Assembly (NCBI GenBank): GCA_963707555.1 | Contig: CAVPQM010000020.1 | Location: 356,649-420,648 of the forward strand | Direction: 5' to 3' | Source: JAFAFN01 sp963707555 | GTDB lineage: Bacteria; Actinomycetota; Acidimicrobiia; Acidimicrobiales; Microtrichaceae | Length of the DNA: 64,000 nt | Shown: in pieces, positions 36,079 to 44,989 of the stretch | Layout of the letters: each line of letters begins with the position of its first letter | Position numbering within the stretch: position 1 is the first letter of the stretch | Made by a program: the position numbers and the translations under genes | Notes under the pieces: generated by a model | What the model was told of the DNA's origin: nothing | Databases searched by the model: none | What the model saw: only the letters and a program-made list of their open reading frames with translations

Positions 36079-36492
36079 CTGGTGCAGCGCTCGGGTCGAG
36101 CGTGTCGTGTGGGCGGCGCGTCGATGTCGACGTGAGGGAGAAGGCGGTCGCACCACCGGGCAGCCACGAGTCGTTGCCTGCAGTGTTCACGACACTGAAC
36201 CGCCCTGGACACGCGGAGGCTCTGATGTGCCCCGGGTCTTGTGTTGATGGGAATCGGATCGGAAATCGCCGAGACCGTGCATCGGTTGCCAGGTGCCAGG
36301 ACTGACGAGTGCGTCGTAGGCAGCGGTGAGTGCGGTGGCCGCTGCGGCGGCCTGGAACGGAAGCTCGTCGTGGCCTGGTAGGCGGACCACGGGTTGGGCC
36401 CTGGACTCGCTGCTCCACGTTGCGAGCGGCCAGTTCCAGCTCGGACTCGAACCGCCTAGGTTTGACCGGCTCGACTCGTCGTTGGAGAGACC
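36079..36492. other. Gene-free stretch between yhiM copy 1 and the GH43 gene
   Basis: About 410 bases. A minus-strand frame has a protein-like patch (QPVVRLPGHDELPFQAAAAA, then WQPMHGLGDFRSDSHQHKT) suggesting an eroded gene, without start or known motif. I see no terminator. The GH43 promoter presumably lies at its right end. Confidence 0.35.
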
Positions 36493-37617
36493 GTGACCCG
36501 TTCCATGATTCACCTGGTGGCCGTCGTTGCTGCAACGGGGGTGCTGTTGATGGCCGGTTGCTCAAGCGCGGAGGAGTCGTCGGCAGGCGCCTCGGCGGCT
36601 GCCGAGGACGTGACGTTGCACCCCTACGAGCTGCTGGACCTCAGCCGCCCGGACGGGACCGACGAGGTGGCGTTGGCCGACCCGTCGCTCGTGATGGTGG
36701 ACGACACCTGGTACCTGTACGGGACCACCGATGCCGACGGTTTCGAGATGTGGTCATCCACAGACCTCGAGACGTGGACCTATGGCGGAGTCGTCTGGAA
36801 GCCGACGGCAGGGACGTGGAACGAGAAGGATCCGGGCGGATCCGGCGGCTACTGGGCTCCCGAGGTCCATGTGAACGACCGTGGCGTGTGGCTCTACTAC
36901 ACGTCGAACGTCCGCATCGGCGTGGCGCGTGCCGACTCGCCCGAGGGCCCGTTCATCGATGCGCTCGACCACCCCTTGATCGGCAACGGACATGGCGGCG
37001 TCGGCGACGGCGACCTCCCCGAGTCCGAATCGACGATCGTGGGCAACTTCGACGACCGTGCATGGGACGCGTGGTACTACGAACACTCCGACGGCGCCCA
37101 GTACCTCTACTTCTCGGCGATGACCCCGTTCAGCGAGTTGCGTGTGATCCCTCTCGAGGACGAGATCACCCCTGCCGCCGTCGCTCCAACTGTGGTGGTC
37201 GCCGCCGAAGGCCACCTGGGCACCTGGGAGGGTTGGGTCCGTGAGGGGCCCGCTGTCGTGGAGCACGACGGAGTCGTCCACCTCATGTACTCCGGCAACG
37301 CCTGGTCCAACGCCTGCTACTCGGTCGGCGTGGCCACTGCCGCCGACCCGCTCGGGCCGTTCACCCGCGACGACTCCAACCCCATCCTCGCCACCGACGA
37401 CGACAGCAAGTTCTACGCACCCGGTCACAACAGCCTGGTGGAGGGTCCGAATGGTGAGCTGCTCGCGTTCCTCCACGTGAAGGTCGACGCCGAACCCTAC
37501 GGTGAGCGGCGTCCGATGTATGCGCCGGTCTCCTTCGACGACGGCGCACTGCGCTTCGTCGATCCGCCCAGCACCACCCCGCCGAATACGAAGCTCTGCC
37601 TCGAACCCACCCTCTGA
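36493..37617 (+). CDS. Glycoside hydrolase family 43-like lipoprotein
   Basis: 374 residues from GTG 36493. The signal peptide ends in lipobox LLMAGC (Cys about residue 18), then a Ser/Ala/Glu linker. The five-bladed propeller fold of GH43/DUF377-like enzymes is indicated by VALADPSLVMVDDTWYLYGT (catalytic-base Asp in blade 1), GGYWAPEVHVNDRGVWLYYT, WVREGPAVVEHDGVVHLMYS (general-acid Glu) and FYAPGHNSLVEGPNGELLAF. Such enzymes remove arabinose or xylose side chains from polysaccharides. It would act on the cell surface. No sugar-uptake genes are adjacent. Confidence 0.83.
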   Translation: MTRSMIHLVAVVAATGVLLMAGCSSAEESSAGASAAAEDVTLHPYELLDLSRPDGTDEVALADPSLVMVDDTWYLYGTTDADGFEMWSSTDLETWTYGGVVWKPTAGTWNEKDPGGSGGYWAPEVHVNDRGVWLYYTSNVRIGVARADSPEGPFIDALDHPLIGNGHGGVGDGDLPESESTIVGNFDDRAWDAWYYEHSDGAQYLYFSAMTPFSELRVIPLEDEITPAAVAPTVVVAAEGHLGTWEGWVREGPAVVEHDGVVHLMYSGNAWSNACYSVGVATAADPLGPFTRDDSNPILATDDDSKFYAPGHNSLVEGPNGELLAFLHVKVDAEPYGERRPMYAPVSFDDGALRFVDPPSTTPPNTKLCLEPTL

Positions 37618-37619
37618 GC

Positions 37620-37960
37620 CGATCTCACCGGCTCACCAACATCGCTGATGGCGCGTCGGGCGTTTCGGGCGCTCCGACGGCACGCAGGACCGAACCGAGT
37701 GGGATCTCGCGCCCAGCTGAGGTCGCTGTGCCAGACGTTCTCGTAACCGGCGATGTCGGCCCCCGTCTCGAAGCGGACGATCTCCGGGGATTCCTCGGGC
37801 TGGTCGACGGCGACCCGGATGAAGGGGTGGACTCGAGTGGGCCCATCTGGCCGCGAAGGCGGCGTGCTGCTCGGCGCCCTGGCCATCTCGTGATCCGGCC
37901 AACGCCCACGACTGCGAGCTGTCGGGCCCGGCCCCATCGATGGGGATCCCGATGCCGATC
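37620..37960 (-). pseudogene. Fragment of a TauD/TfdA-type dioxygenase
   Basis: Minus-strand frames read HPFIRVAVDQPEESPEIVRF, then GYENVWHSDLSWARDPTRFG and SVLRAVGAPETPDA. ENVWHSDLSW is the HxD iron-binding motif of Fe(II)/2-oxoglutarate taurine-type dioxygenases. The fragment has a frame change near 37690, no start and no C-terminal half. It is an eroded remnant. Confidence 0.55.
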
Positions 37961-38014
37961 GACGGGGAGCGGCGCTTCGTTGCACAACACTTCACGAGAT
38001 GGTTAAGTGAGCGG

Positions 38015-38356
38015 ATGGCCGCCACTGACCAGCTCAGCATCGTGTTCTCGGCGCTGGCCGACCCGACCCGGCGAGCGATCCTGGCCGAGCTCAGCGTCGG
38101 CGACGCCACCGTGACCGAGCTCACGGAGCCGCTGCCGATCTCGATGCCGGCGGTGTCGCGGCACCTCAAGGTGCTCGAGGGCGCCGCGCTGATCTCGCGC
38201 TCGCGCGAGGGGAAGTGGCAGCGGAGCCACCTGGAGGCGGCGCCCCTCCGGGAGGCGGCCCTCTGGGTCGAGCGCTTCCGAGGGTTCTGGGACTCGTCCT
38301 TCGACCGCCTCGACGCGCACCTCGCCACGCTGCAACAGGACCAGGAGCACCGATGA
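38015..38356 (+). CDS. ArsR-family winged-helix repressor
   Basis: 113 residues from ATG 38015. Classic ArsR/SmtB order: LSIVFSALADPTRRAILAEL, then TVTELTEPL and the recognition helix SMPAVSRHLKVLEGAALIS, followed by the wing. No metal-binding cysteines are seen, as in the ArsR subgroup paired with SRPBCC proteins. Its stop overlaps the next ATG (CGATGA), forming a two-gene unit with the AHSA1-type protein; the repressor probably controls its own operon. Confidence 0.88.
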   Translation: MAATDQLSIVFSALADPTRRAILAELSVGDATVTELTEPLPISMPAVSRHLKVLEGAALISRSREGKWQRSHLEAAPLREAALWVERFRGFWDSSFDRLDAHLATLQQDQEHR

Positions 38357-38823
38357 CCGCCGAACCACCCGACCTGTCCATCTCACGCGTGTTCGACGCC
38401 CCACGGGCCCTCGTCTTCCGGGCCTTCACGGAGCCGGAACAGCTGGCGGCCTGGTGGGGGCCGACCGGCAGCGTGCGGCCGCTCGACGAGATGGCCTTCG
38501 ACGTCCGGCCCGGCGGCTTCCAGCGGTTCGTCGAGGTGTTCCCCGACGATCCGTCCGTCCGAGCTGAGGTGCACATCGACCTCACCGACGTCGCCGAGGA
38601 CCGAGTGCTCGACGGCGTGATGCGCGTGAGTGGCCATCTGCCCGGGGGCTTCGAGGCGTTCGAGACGCGGTTCCGGTTCGAGTTCCACGACGAGCCGGAT
38701 GGGCGCACTCGCCTCGAGGTGCGGCAGTGGCTGCCGGCTCACGTGACCGGAGCGACCGAGCAGGGCTGGCGCCAGAGCTTCGCTCAACTCGACGCACTTC
38801 TGGCGAAAGGGGCGATGGCGTGA
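38353..38823 (+). CDS. SRPBCC/AHSA1-family protein
   Basis: 156 residues. The START-like fold is marked by ISRVFDAPRALVFRAFTEPE, LAAWWGPTGSVRP and a C-terminal helix GWRQSFAQLDALL. These proteins bind hydrophobic ligands or stabilise ATPases; the ligand is unknown. Translationally coupled to the ArsR gene. Confidence 0.87.
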   Translation: MTAEPPDLSISRVFDAPRALVFRAFTEPEQLAAWWGPTGSVRPLDEMAFDVRPGGFQRFVEVFPDDPSVRAEVHIDLTDVAEDRVLDGVMRVSGHLPGGFEAFETRFRFEFHDEPDGRTRLEVRQWLPAHVTGATEQGWRQSFAQLDALLAKGAMA

Positions 38824-38857
38824 ACAAACGGACGACCGCAGCAAGGGGAACATCGCG

Positions 38858-39427
38858 ATGAGACCACTTCGATACTCGATCAACGTCACGCTCGACGGCT
38901 GTTGCCATCACGAGGCGGGCCTCCCGCCGGACGATGACTCCATGCGCTACTGGACCGCTCAGATGGAGCGAGCCGATGCACTGCTCTTCGGTCGGGTGAC
39001 CTACGAGATGATGGAGTCGGCGTGGCGGAAGCCGGTCACCGGCACGTGGCCGGACTGGATGGGTGACTGGCAGATCCCGTTCGCCGAGGCCATCGACGGA
39101 GCGAAGAAGCACGTCGTGTCGAGCACGCTGAGCGGGGTCGACTGGAATGCCGAACTGCTGCGGGGCGACCTGCGGCAGGCGGTCCAACGGCTCAAGGAGG
39201 AGCCAGGTGAGGGCTTGTGGGTGGGTGGGGTGACCCTCCCGCTGGCGTTGGCCGATCTGGGGCTGATCGACGAGTACGAGTTCCTCGTGCAGCCGGTCCT
39301 CGCCGGAGGTGGGCCGACGTTGCTCGCAGGTCTTCGTGAGCGCATCGAGCTCGAGCTCGTGGATCGCCAGGAGTTCCGATCGGGTGCACTTGCCCTGCGT
39401 TACCGCCCTGCGCACCCTTCGGCGTGA
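38858..39427 (+). CDS. Dihydrofolate-reductase-like (RibD C-terminal) family protein
   Basis: 189 residues from ATG 38858, with AAGGGGA upstream. RibD_C fold: SINVTLDGCCHHEAG, DALLFGRVTYEMMESAW (nucleotide-contact strand), KHVVSSTL, LWVGGVTLPLALADLGLID and the late VLAGGGPTLL. Stand-alone members are NADPH-dependent reductases of unknown substrate. Follows the ArsR-SRPBCC pair by 34 bases and may share its transcript. Confidence 0.85.
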   Translation: MRPLRYSINVTLDGCCHHEAGLPPDDDSMRYWTAQMERADALLFGRVTYEMMESAWRKPVTGTWPDWMGDWQIPFAEAIDGAKKHVVSSTLSGVDWNAELLRGDLRQAVQRLKEEPGEGLWVGGVTLPLALADLGLIDEYEFLVQPVLAGGGPTLLAGLRERIELELVDRQEFRSGALALRYRPAHPSA

Positions 39428-39454
39428 GCAGTTGTCCACGATCAGCGGCGTCAG

Positions 39455-40000
39455 TCAGTCGTCATCGACCGGCTCGGACAGCGAACTGCCCGGGCCGAGG
39501 CGGAACACCGGGACGGGTCGGCCGGCGCGACGTTCGTAGCGCTCGATCCGCGGCCACACCTCGGTCAGTGCTGACCACACCTGTGAGCGTTCGTCGCCGT
39601 CGAGCTCGGCGGCTCGGACCCCGAACCTGCGGCGGTCGACGGTCACCGCTGCCCGGGGCTCAGCCCGTACGTTGTGCACCCAGTCGGGAAGTCGCGACTG
39701 CCCACCGGCTCCGCCGACGACCAGCAGCGAGCCGTCGGTCTCGACGTACGACAGGACGGTGTCGCGTTCGACGCCGCTGCGACGACCCGTCGTGTGGAGC
39801 ACCAGGACGTCGACGCGGTACGCGGCTGCGAGCGCGCTGCGTCCGAGGCGCCGAACCTGCGCCGCTTCGACCACTGCGATCAGACGCAGCAGCGGACGCG
39901 GCCAGGAGAACCTCGTGCGAGTCGCCACCCGGGCAGTCTGGCCGACGTCTCGGCCGTTGCCGGTGGAGCAGGCGCTTCCCGACGATCCTGCCCTCTGCAA
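39455..40000 (-). CDS. Deazaflavin (F420)-dependent nitroreductase-family protein (Ddn-like)
   Basis: 181 residues. The Ddn signature is present: VLVLHTTGRRSGVERDTVLS, LLVVGGAGGQSRLPDWVHNV, then AAVTVDRRRFGVRAAEL and WPRIERYERRAGRPVPVFRL. Mycobacterial Ddn uses reduced F420 to reduce quinones and nitroimidazoles. The first 25 residues before the helix at RPLLRLIAV are atypical, so a start further in is possible. It is convergent with the reductase gene. Confidence 0.82.
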   Translation of the reverse strand: MQRAGSSGSACSTGNGRDVGQTARVATRTRFSWPRPLLRLIAVVEAAQVRRLGRSALAAAYRVDVLVLHTTGRRSGVERDTVLSYVETDGSLLVVGGAGGQSRLPDWVHNVRAEPRAAVTVDRRRFGVRAAELDGDERSQVWSALTEVWPRIERYERRAGRPVPVFRLGPGSSLSEPVDDD

Positions 40001-40026
40001 CGTGTCGTCGCTCTACGTTTGGGGCC

Positions 40027-40809
40027 ATGACGTTTCGCACCCCGCTCAGCGTGCGCCACGAGATCGGGGAGGAGTGGAGCCTCCTCGATCCGCTCGTCTT
40101 CGAAGGCAGCGACGAGTTCTTCGTGATCCGCAGAGGGTTCACGACGGACTTCGCCTCGATCCCGCGACCCGTGCGCTGGCTGTTCGACACCGCCGGTACC
40201 AACAGCGAACCCGGCGTCCTCCACGACGCCCTGTGGCGAGAGTCGAAGCGCGTCGACGCCCCTCCACGAGTCGACCCCTGGGACGCCGACGGGCTCTTCC
40301 GGCGAGCGCTTCGCCAGTCAGGTGCAACGGCGATGACCCGTGCACTCATGTGGATCGCCGTGCGAGCCGCCGCGATCGCTGGCGGCCGCTTCGGCAAGCA
40401 GGGACCCGCACTGCCCGTGAAGGTCGGCCAGGTCGCGGGGATGGGGGTCGCCGGCGTCGTCTCGGTCGGAGCGCCGACGGCGGTCGCACTGATGGGTCGA
40501 GCGTTCTACTGGGTGGTCGAGTGGCTCGTCGCGGTGCCGTGGTCGCGCTTCGAACGTGCCCACGGCTACGAGACGAACCTGCCGTGGTGGCCGGGGCGGA
40601 AGCAGCGCGCCGAGCGCAAGGGCAAGGACGAGAAGAACGAGAAGGACAAGGCCCTGAAGGAGTCCCCGGAGGAGCTGCTGCTCATCATCCCGATCAAGAG
40701 CCACGCCGGAGCGATGCTGGCGAGCTGGCTCAGCCCGAGGAACGACGTCGTCGTCGCTGACGAGCAGCTCGATCAGCTTCCCCCAGAGGTGTTCCGAGCG
40801 GCGTACTGA
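40027..40809 (+). CDS. DUF1353-family protein
   Basis: 260 residues from ATG 40027. FFVIRRGFTTDFASIPRPVR and GVLHDALWRESKRVD are the DUF1353 core, best known from phage and prophage genes. After two hydrophobic stretches (about 105-165) comes a Lys/Glu-rich segment (RAERKGKDEKNEKDKALKES) and a C-terminal region with LLLIIPIKSHAGAML. No catalytic motif known. The charged C-terminal extension is not part of the usual domain. Confidence 0.75.
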   Translation: MTFRTPLSVRHEIGEEWSLLDPLVFEGSDEFFVIRRGFTTDFASIPRPVRWLFDTAGTNSEPGVLHDALWRESKRVDAPPRVDPWDADGLFRRALRQSGATAMTRALMWIAVRAAAIAGGRFGKQGPALPVKVGQVAGMGVAGVVSVGAPTAVALMGRAFYWVVEWLVAVPWSRFERAHGYETNLPWWPGRKQRAERKGKDEKNEKDKALKESPEELLLIIPIKSHAGAMLASWLSPRNDVVVADEQLDQLPPEVFRAAY

Positions 40810-40830
40810 CCGCACGCGGACTTCCGACGC

Positions 40831-40902
40831 GGGGAAACCTGAGGGGCCTCTGGCAGACGCTCGGCCCGAGCTGATGCTCCACGGGTGACGCTCGTCGCCG
40901 GG
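40831..40902 (+). pseudogene. 3' end of a third VOC-gene copy
   Basis: GGGGAAACCTGAGGGGCCTC then TGGCAGACGCTCGGCCCGAG and the following bases match the last codons and 3' flank of the VOC genes at 30010 and 42625. Only about 70 bases remain. Its flank (CTGATGCTCCACGGGTGACG) is closest to the copy at 42625. Confidence 0.6.
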
Positions 40903-40916
40903 TACCCTCGAGCTCG

Positions 40917-41668
40917 GTGGGGGAGAGGCACGAGGACTCGGCGTTCGCCAGCATCCAGATGCGAGCTGCGACGGCAGTGACCGCGGGAACCTACGAGTAC
41001 GTCGCGTCCGAACCCATCTCGGTGTGGCACCGGCACATCGACCTCCACGAGATGTCCCGCACTGCCCGGTCCTCCAGGACGTGCACACCATCGCCGTCTT
41101 CTTCGATGCGGCGGTCTTCGATGCGGCGACCTTCGGTCGTCCGGTCCCGGAACCGGCGAGCTTCGCCGTGCCGCCGGTGCTCCACGAGATGATCCGCTAC
41201 GCGCTCCGCTGGCCCATCACGCGCCACGAGGCGGGCGGCGACGAGCCGGCGGTGTTCTTCGAAGCGATGCACGCGGTGGTGCAGAACGAGCTCGCCCACG
41301 CGACACCGCACCTGGCGGATCCGACCGACGCCCTGGTCAACGACATCCTCGCCCACACCGCGGCGAACCTGCGCGACGTCACCACGGCGTCGCTGTGCCA
41401 TGCCGTCGGCATCAGCGAACGCACGCTGCGACGACGCTTCCCCGCGGTCGTCGGCGAGAGCTGGCAGGCACACGTGCGACGGCTCCGCCTGGCCCAGGCG
41501 TCCGCGTTGCTCCGCGATCAGAGCCGCAGCATCAGCGACATCGCGCTCGCGACCGGCTTCGACAGTCCGAGCTCGTTCACCCGTGCGTTCCGCTCGTGGA
41601 TGGGCGAGACGCCCTCGGACTACCGCGACCAGGTTCTGGCCGGTCTCGCGCAGAAGTCGTCCACCTGA
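40917..41668 (+). pseudogene. AraC-family regulator with cupin N-terminus, frameshifted once
   Basis: A GTG at 40917 opens MRAATAVTAGTYEYVASEPI and SVWHRHIDLHE (AraC-type sensor barrel). Near 41055 the frame changes; from there CPVLQDVHTIAVFFDAAVFD runs to the end. The C-terminus has the two helix-turn-helix units: TTASLCHAVGISERTLRRRF and ISDIALATGFDSPSSFTRAF. A shorter protein starting at 41024 would still contain both DNA-binding units. It probably controls the following SRPBCC and VOC genes. Confidence 0.65.
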
Positions 41669-41708
41669 GCCAAGCGAGCTCCGTCACACGAACGTAGGTT
41701 CAGGAGCC

Positions 41709-42197
41709 ATGGATCTCAGCACGTACCAGCGAACCGAACGCGTCCTCGTGGACGCCCCGGCCGATGCCATCTACGACCTCGTCGCCGACGTGTCGCGCAT
41801 GGGCGACTGGAGCCCGGTCTGCACCGGCGGCGAGTACGACGCCGACGGCGAGTGGTTCACGGGGCACAACGCCATCGACACCTACACCTGGTCGACACGT
41901 TGTCGGGTCGTGGCCGCCGACCGCGGCCGCGAGTTCGCGTTCGTCAACTACGGACAGGACGGCGTACACGAGCTCGTCCGGTGGGGCTTCACCCTGGACG
42001 CGGCGTCACCGACGAGCACCGAGGTCGTGCAGAGCTGGCTGGTGCTCCCCACCTACGAAGCAGGCTTCGCCGCCGAAGGGCCCGGCAACGGCACATTGCG
42101 CGACCGTCTCGACATGATGCAGGCGTTCGCCGAGCAGGGCATGCCCGAGACGCTGGCACAGCTCAAGCAGGCCGCCGAAGGAATGTTGCGGTCGTAG
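41709..42197 (+). CDS. SRPBCC-family protein (polyketide cyclase-like)
   Basis: 162 residues from ATG 41709 (AGGAG upstream). RVLVDAPADAIYDLVADVSR and MGDWSPVCTGGEY are typical of polyketide cyclase/dehydrase-like START proteins. It would bind a small hydrophobic ligand. It is 38 bases ahead of the VOC paralogue. Confidence 0.85.
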   Translation: MDLSTYQRTERVLVDAPADAIYDLVADVSRMGDWSPVCTGGEYDADGEWFTGHNAIDTYTWSTRCRVVAADRGREFAFVNYGQDGVHELVRWGFTLDAASPTSTEVVQSWLVLPTYEAGFAAEGPGNGTLRDRLDMMQAFAEQGMPETLAQLKQAAEGMLRS

Positions 42198-42235
42198 CAT
42201 CGGGTCGACAGCGACGACAGCACGAGGAGCAGGTG

Positions 42236-42625
42236 ATGGCTGGACGTGTGGTGCACTTCGAAGTCCCCTACGACGACGCCGATCGGGCTCGGACGTTCTA
42301 CTCGGAGGTGTTCGGCTGGGAGATCCAGCCCGTGCCGGAGCACGAGTACAACTTCGTGCAGACGGGACCGACCGACGACGAGACCGGTATGCCCGCCGAG
42401 CCCGGGTTCATCGGCGGCGGCATGTTCCAGCGTGCGGACGACATCGGCCGGCCGATCATCACGATCGACGTCGACGACATGACCGAAGCCCTCGCCGTAG
42501 TCGCGCAGCACGGCGGCGTCACGATCCGTGAGCCCGTACGGGTCGGCGACATGGGCATCGCGTCCTACTTCACCGACAGCGAGGGAAACCTCATGGGCCT
42601 CTGGCAGACGCTCGCCCCGAGCTGA
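42236..42625 (+). CDS. VOC-family protein, paralogue 2
   Basis: 129 residues from ATG 42236 with AGGAGCAGG upstream. About 90 percent identical in protein to paralogue 1 (29621-30010), sharing the leader ACGAGGAGCAGGTG and most of the 5' half at the DNA level. Same motifs (VVHFEVPYDDADRAR, TDSEGNLMGLWQ). Intact, follows the SRPBCC gene. Confidence 0.85.
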   Translation: MAGRVVHFEVPYDDADRARTFYSEVFGWEIQPVPEHEYNFVQTGPTDDETGMPAEPGFIGGGMFQRADDIGRPIITIDVDDMTEALAVVAQHGGVTIREPVRVGDMGIASYFTDSEGNLMGLWQTLAPS

Positions 42626-42740
42626 TGCTCCGCGGGTGACGGTCGTCGCCCGGAGCGCCTGGACGCGTCGTGCAGCGATCGAGCATCGCTCGCTCCGCGC
42701 ACTCCGTCGATCATCATCGGGGGCGACGTGGGAGGGACGC

Positions 42741-43529
42741 ATGGGCAAGGAACTCGACGGCAAGGTCGCGATCGTCACCGGTGGCGCGAACGGGATCGGA
42801 CGGGCGATCACCGAGGTGTTCGTCGAAGAGGGTGCTCGGGTCGTGATCGCCGACGTCGACGACGAGGCAGCGGTCGAGCTGGTGGAGGTGCTCGGCGACG
42901 CGGCCGCGTTCGTCCACACCGACGTCTCCGATGCGGACAGCGTCCAGGCCGCGATCGACCACGCGCTCCAGCAGTTCGGCGCGCTGGACGTGATGGTGAA
43001 CAACGCCGGGATCTCCGGGTCGTCGCGCAGGCTGATGGACGACGACCTCAGAGACTTCGACCGCGTGATCGCGGTCGACCTGTACGGCGTCATGGTCGGG
43101 ACCCAGCGGGCGGCACGAGCGATGAGCGAGGGCGGGTCCATCATCAACATCACCTCGATCGCGGGCATCAGCCCCGGCGCTGGATTCAGCAGCTATCGCG
43201 CCGCCAAGGCCGGGGTCATCCACTTCAGCCGTTCCGCAGCCATCGAGGTGGCCGAGCTCGGCGTCCGGGTCAACGTCATCGCTCCCGGCAACATCCCCAC
43301 CGATATCAACGCCTCGTACGACACCACGTCGGTCGCACGACGACTCCAACCGCTGCCACGCCTGGGCGACACCCGCGACATCGCCAATGCGGCCGTCTTC
43401 CTCGCGAGCGAGCGCGCCGCCCAGGTCACCGGAACGCTGATTCCCGTCGACGGGGGCACGACGGCCGGACCTCCGCCCGTGAAGTGGGACGACATCAAGG
43501 CCGCGTCGCCCGTCGGCGACCTGGAATGA
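42741..43529 (+). CDS. Short-chain dehydrogenase/reductase
   Basis: 262 residues from ATG 42741 with GGAGGGA upstream. Classical SDR: VAIVTGGANGIGRAI (TGxxxGxG), VNNAGIS (NNAG), INITSIAGISPG (Ser), SSYRAAKAGV (YxxxK), and PGNIPTDIN after the active site. Asp in VIADVDDE suggests NAD preference. Substrate is not readable. Confidence 0.88.
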   Translation: MGKELDGKVAIVTGGANGIGRAITEVFVEEGARVVIADVDDEAAVELVEVLGDAAAFVHTDVSDADSVQAAIDHALQQFGALDVMVNNAGISGSSRRLMDDDLRDFDRVIAVDLYGVMVGTQRAARAMSEGGSIINITSIAGISPGAGFSSYRAAKAGVIHFSRSAAIEVAELGVRVNVIAPGNIPTDINASYDTTSVARRLQPLPRLGDTRDIANAAVFLASERAAQVTGTLIPVDGGTTAGPPPVKWDDIKAASPVGDLE

Positions 43530-43647
43530 ACAGAGCGTCAGCAGTCAGCGCTCCTGCTGCTGACCGTCAGATGCACGTGTCCCACTGATCGGGGCGAGTC
43601 GTCGGCCCTCCGTTGACATTCTTGTTAGAACTCCGGACGCTCGGTGG

Positions 43648-44981
43648 GTGCGTGAACTGTCGACGAGCGAGGTCGTCCAGACCCCCACTCGCAGGAAGCC
43701 CTTCGCCGACAGCCCGGTGATCGGCCCCCGGGGACTCCGAACGCACCAGCGCGTGCTCGACGCCGCGCTCGAGGCGTTCGCCGAGTCCGGCTACGACCGC
43801 ACGACGCTCGACCGGATCGCCGAGCTGGCCGGCTGCTCGAGGGTGACCATCTATCAGTACGCGTCGGGCAAGGACGACCTGTTCCGCCGCCTCGCCACTC
43901 AGGCAGCTGCCCAGATGTGGGCGGCGTTCGAGGCCCTCGACGACGTCACACCGGACTCGTCGGGTCACGCCGCGCTGCTGGCGTGCATCTCACGCCTCGC
44001 GGACATCGAGGCCCGCTACGAACCGATCATCCGTGCGTTCGAGGCTGCGGCAGAGAGCGACCTCTCCCTGGTGGGCGGCGCCGCCTCGATCACCCATCGA
44101 GCGGTCGGCGTCTTCGAAGCCCGGCTCGTGTCGACCGACCTTCCGCCGAGGCTGCTCGATCCGATCGTCGAGCTCCTCAACACCGGCGTGATCAGCGCAC
44201 TCAGCCGCATGTCGATCCTGCGCGCCGCGGCGCCCGAGCACTATCGCCGTGAACGAGTCGACGCCGCACTCGCCGACGTCGTGCACCGAGCACTGTTCGG
44301 CCCGGTCCCCGGTGTGAACGTCCACCCGAGCGCAGCCGGCCCGCCGGCGCCGATCCTGCGTCTCAGCTCCGAGGCACGGACGATCTTCGATCGAGCCCGC
44401 GACCTCGACGCCGACGCAGCCCGTCCCGGCAAGCGTGCCCTCGGTTCGATCCTCGCGGTCGCGAACGAGCTGATCGCCGAGCGGGGCTACCGGGGCCTTC
44501 GGATCGACGACGTCGTCCGTGCTGCCGAGGTGTCACGCGGCTCCTTCTACACGTACTTCGACGACATCGATGACTTCGTGCGGGTGATCGGCGTCCGAGC
44601 GATCCAAGACGTCTCGGAGGTCGTGCGCGACCTCCCCGAGGTGCCGACCCGGCCCGCGCTGCGGCGCTGGCTGCGGCGCTACGCCGAGGTGAACCTCACG
44701 AGCGGTCCGCTGGTGCGCGTGTGGATCGAAGCCATCGAGGGGCCACTCCGGCAGGACCGCGCGGCGGTGACCGACTGGGGCCGCCGACGGATGGTGAGCG
44801 ATGCTCCGAGACGAGCGCGCTCGGCGACGTCGAGATCGAGGCCGAGATCCTGATGGCCATCGTCGAGGTCTTCGGCTCGAGGACTCGGACGAAGGCCGAG
44901 CTCGACGCCTGCCTGATGCTGATCGAGCGAGGGTTCGTGGGTGCTGAGCCCACGGCGGCGAACCGACCGTCCGAGCGTTAG
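43648..44981 (+). pseudogene. Tandem TetR-type regulator, frameshifted near its C-terminus
   Basis: About 444 residues if restored. Two complete TetR units lie in one chain: unit 1 VLDAALEAFAESGYDRTTLD with GCSRVTIYQYASGKDDLF, unit 2 ILAVANELIAERGYRGLRID with EVSRGSFYTYFDDIDDFV. A single-base break near 44805 changes frame; the other frame supplies EAEILMAIVEVFGSRTRT and the stop at 44981. Without correction the protein ends at 44853 with an aberrant tail. It lies 9 bases ahead of the catabolic cluster and is its likely regulator. Confidence 0.75.
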
Positions 44982-44989
44982 GGGAGACG

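Noticed and set aside
34725..36212. 495-residue minus-strand frame across yhiM copy 1
   Set aside because: His/Arg/Asp-rich antisense shadow; not preserved in copy 2.
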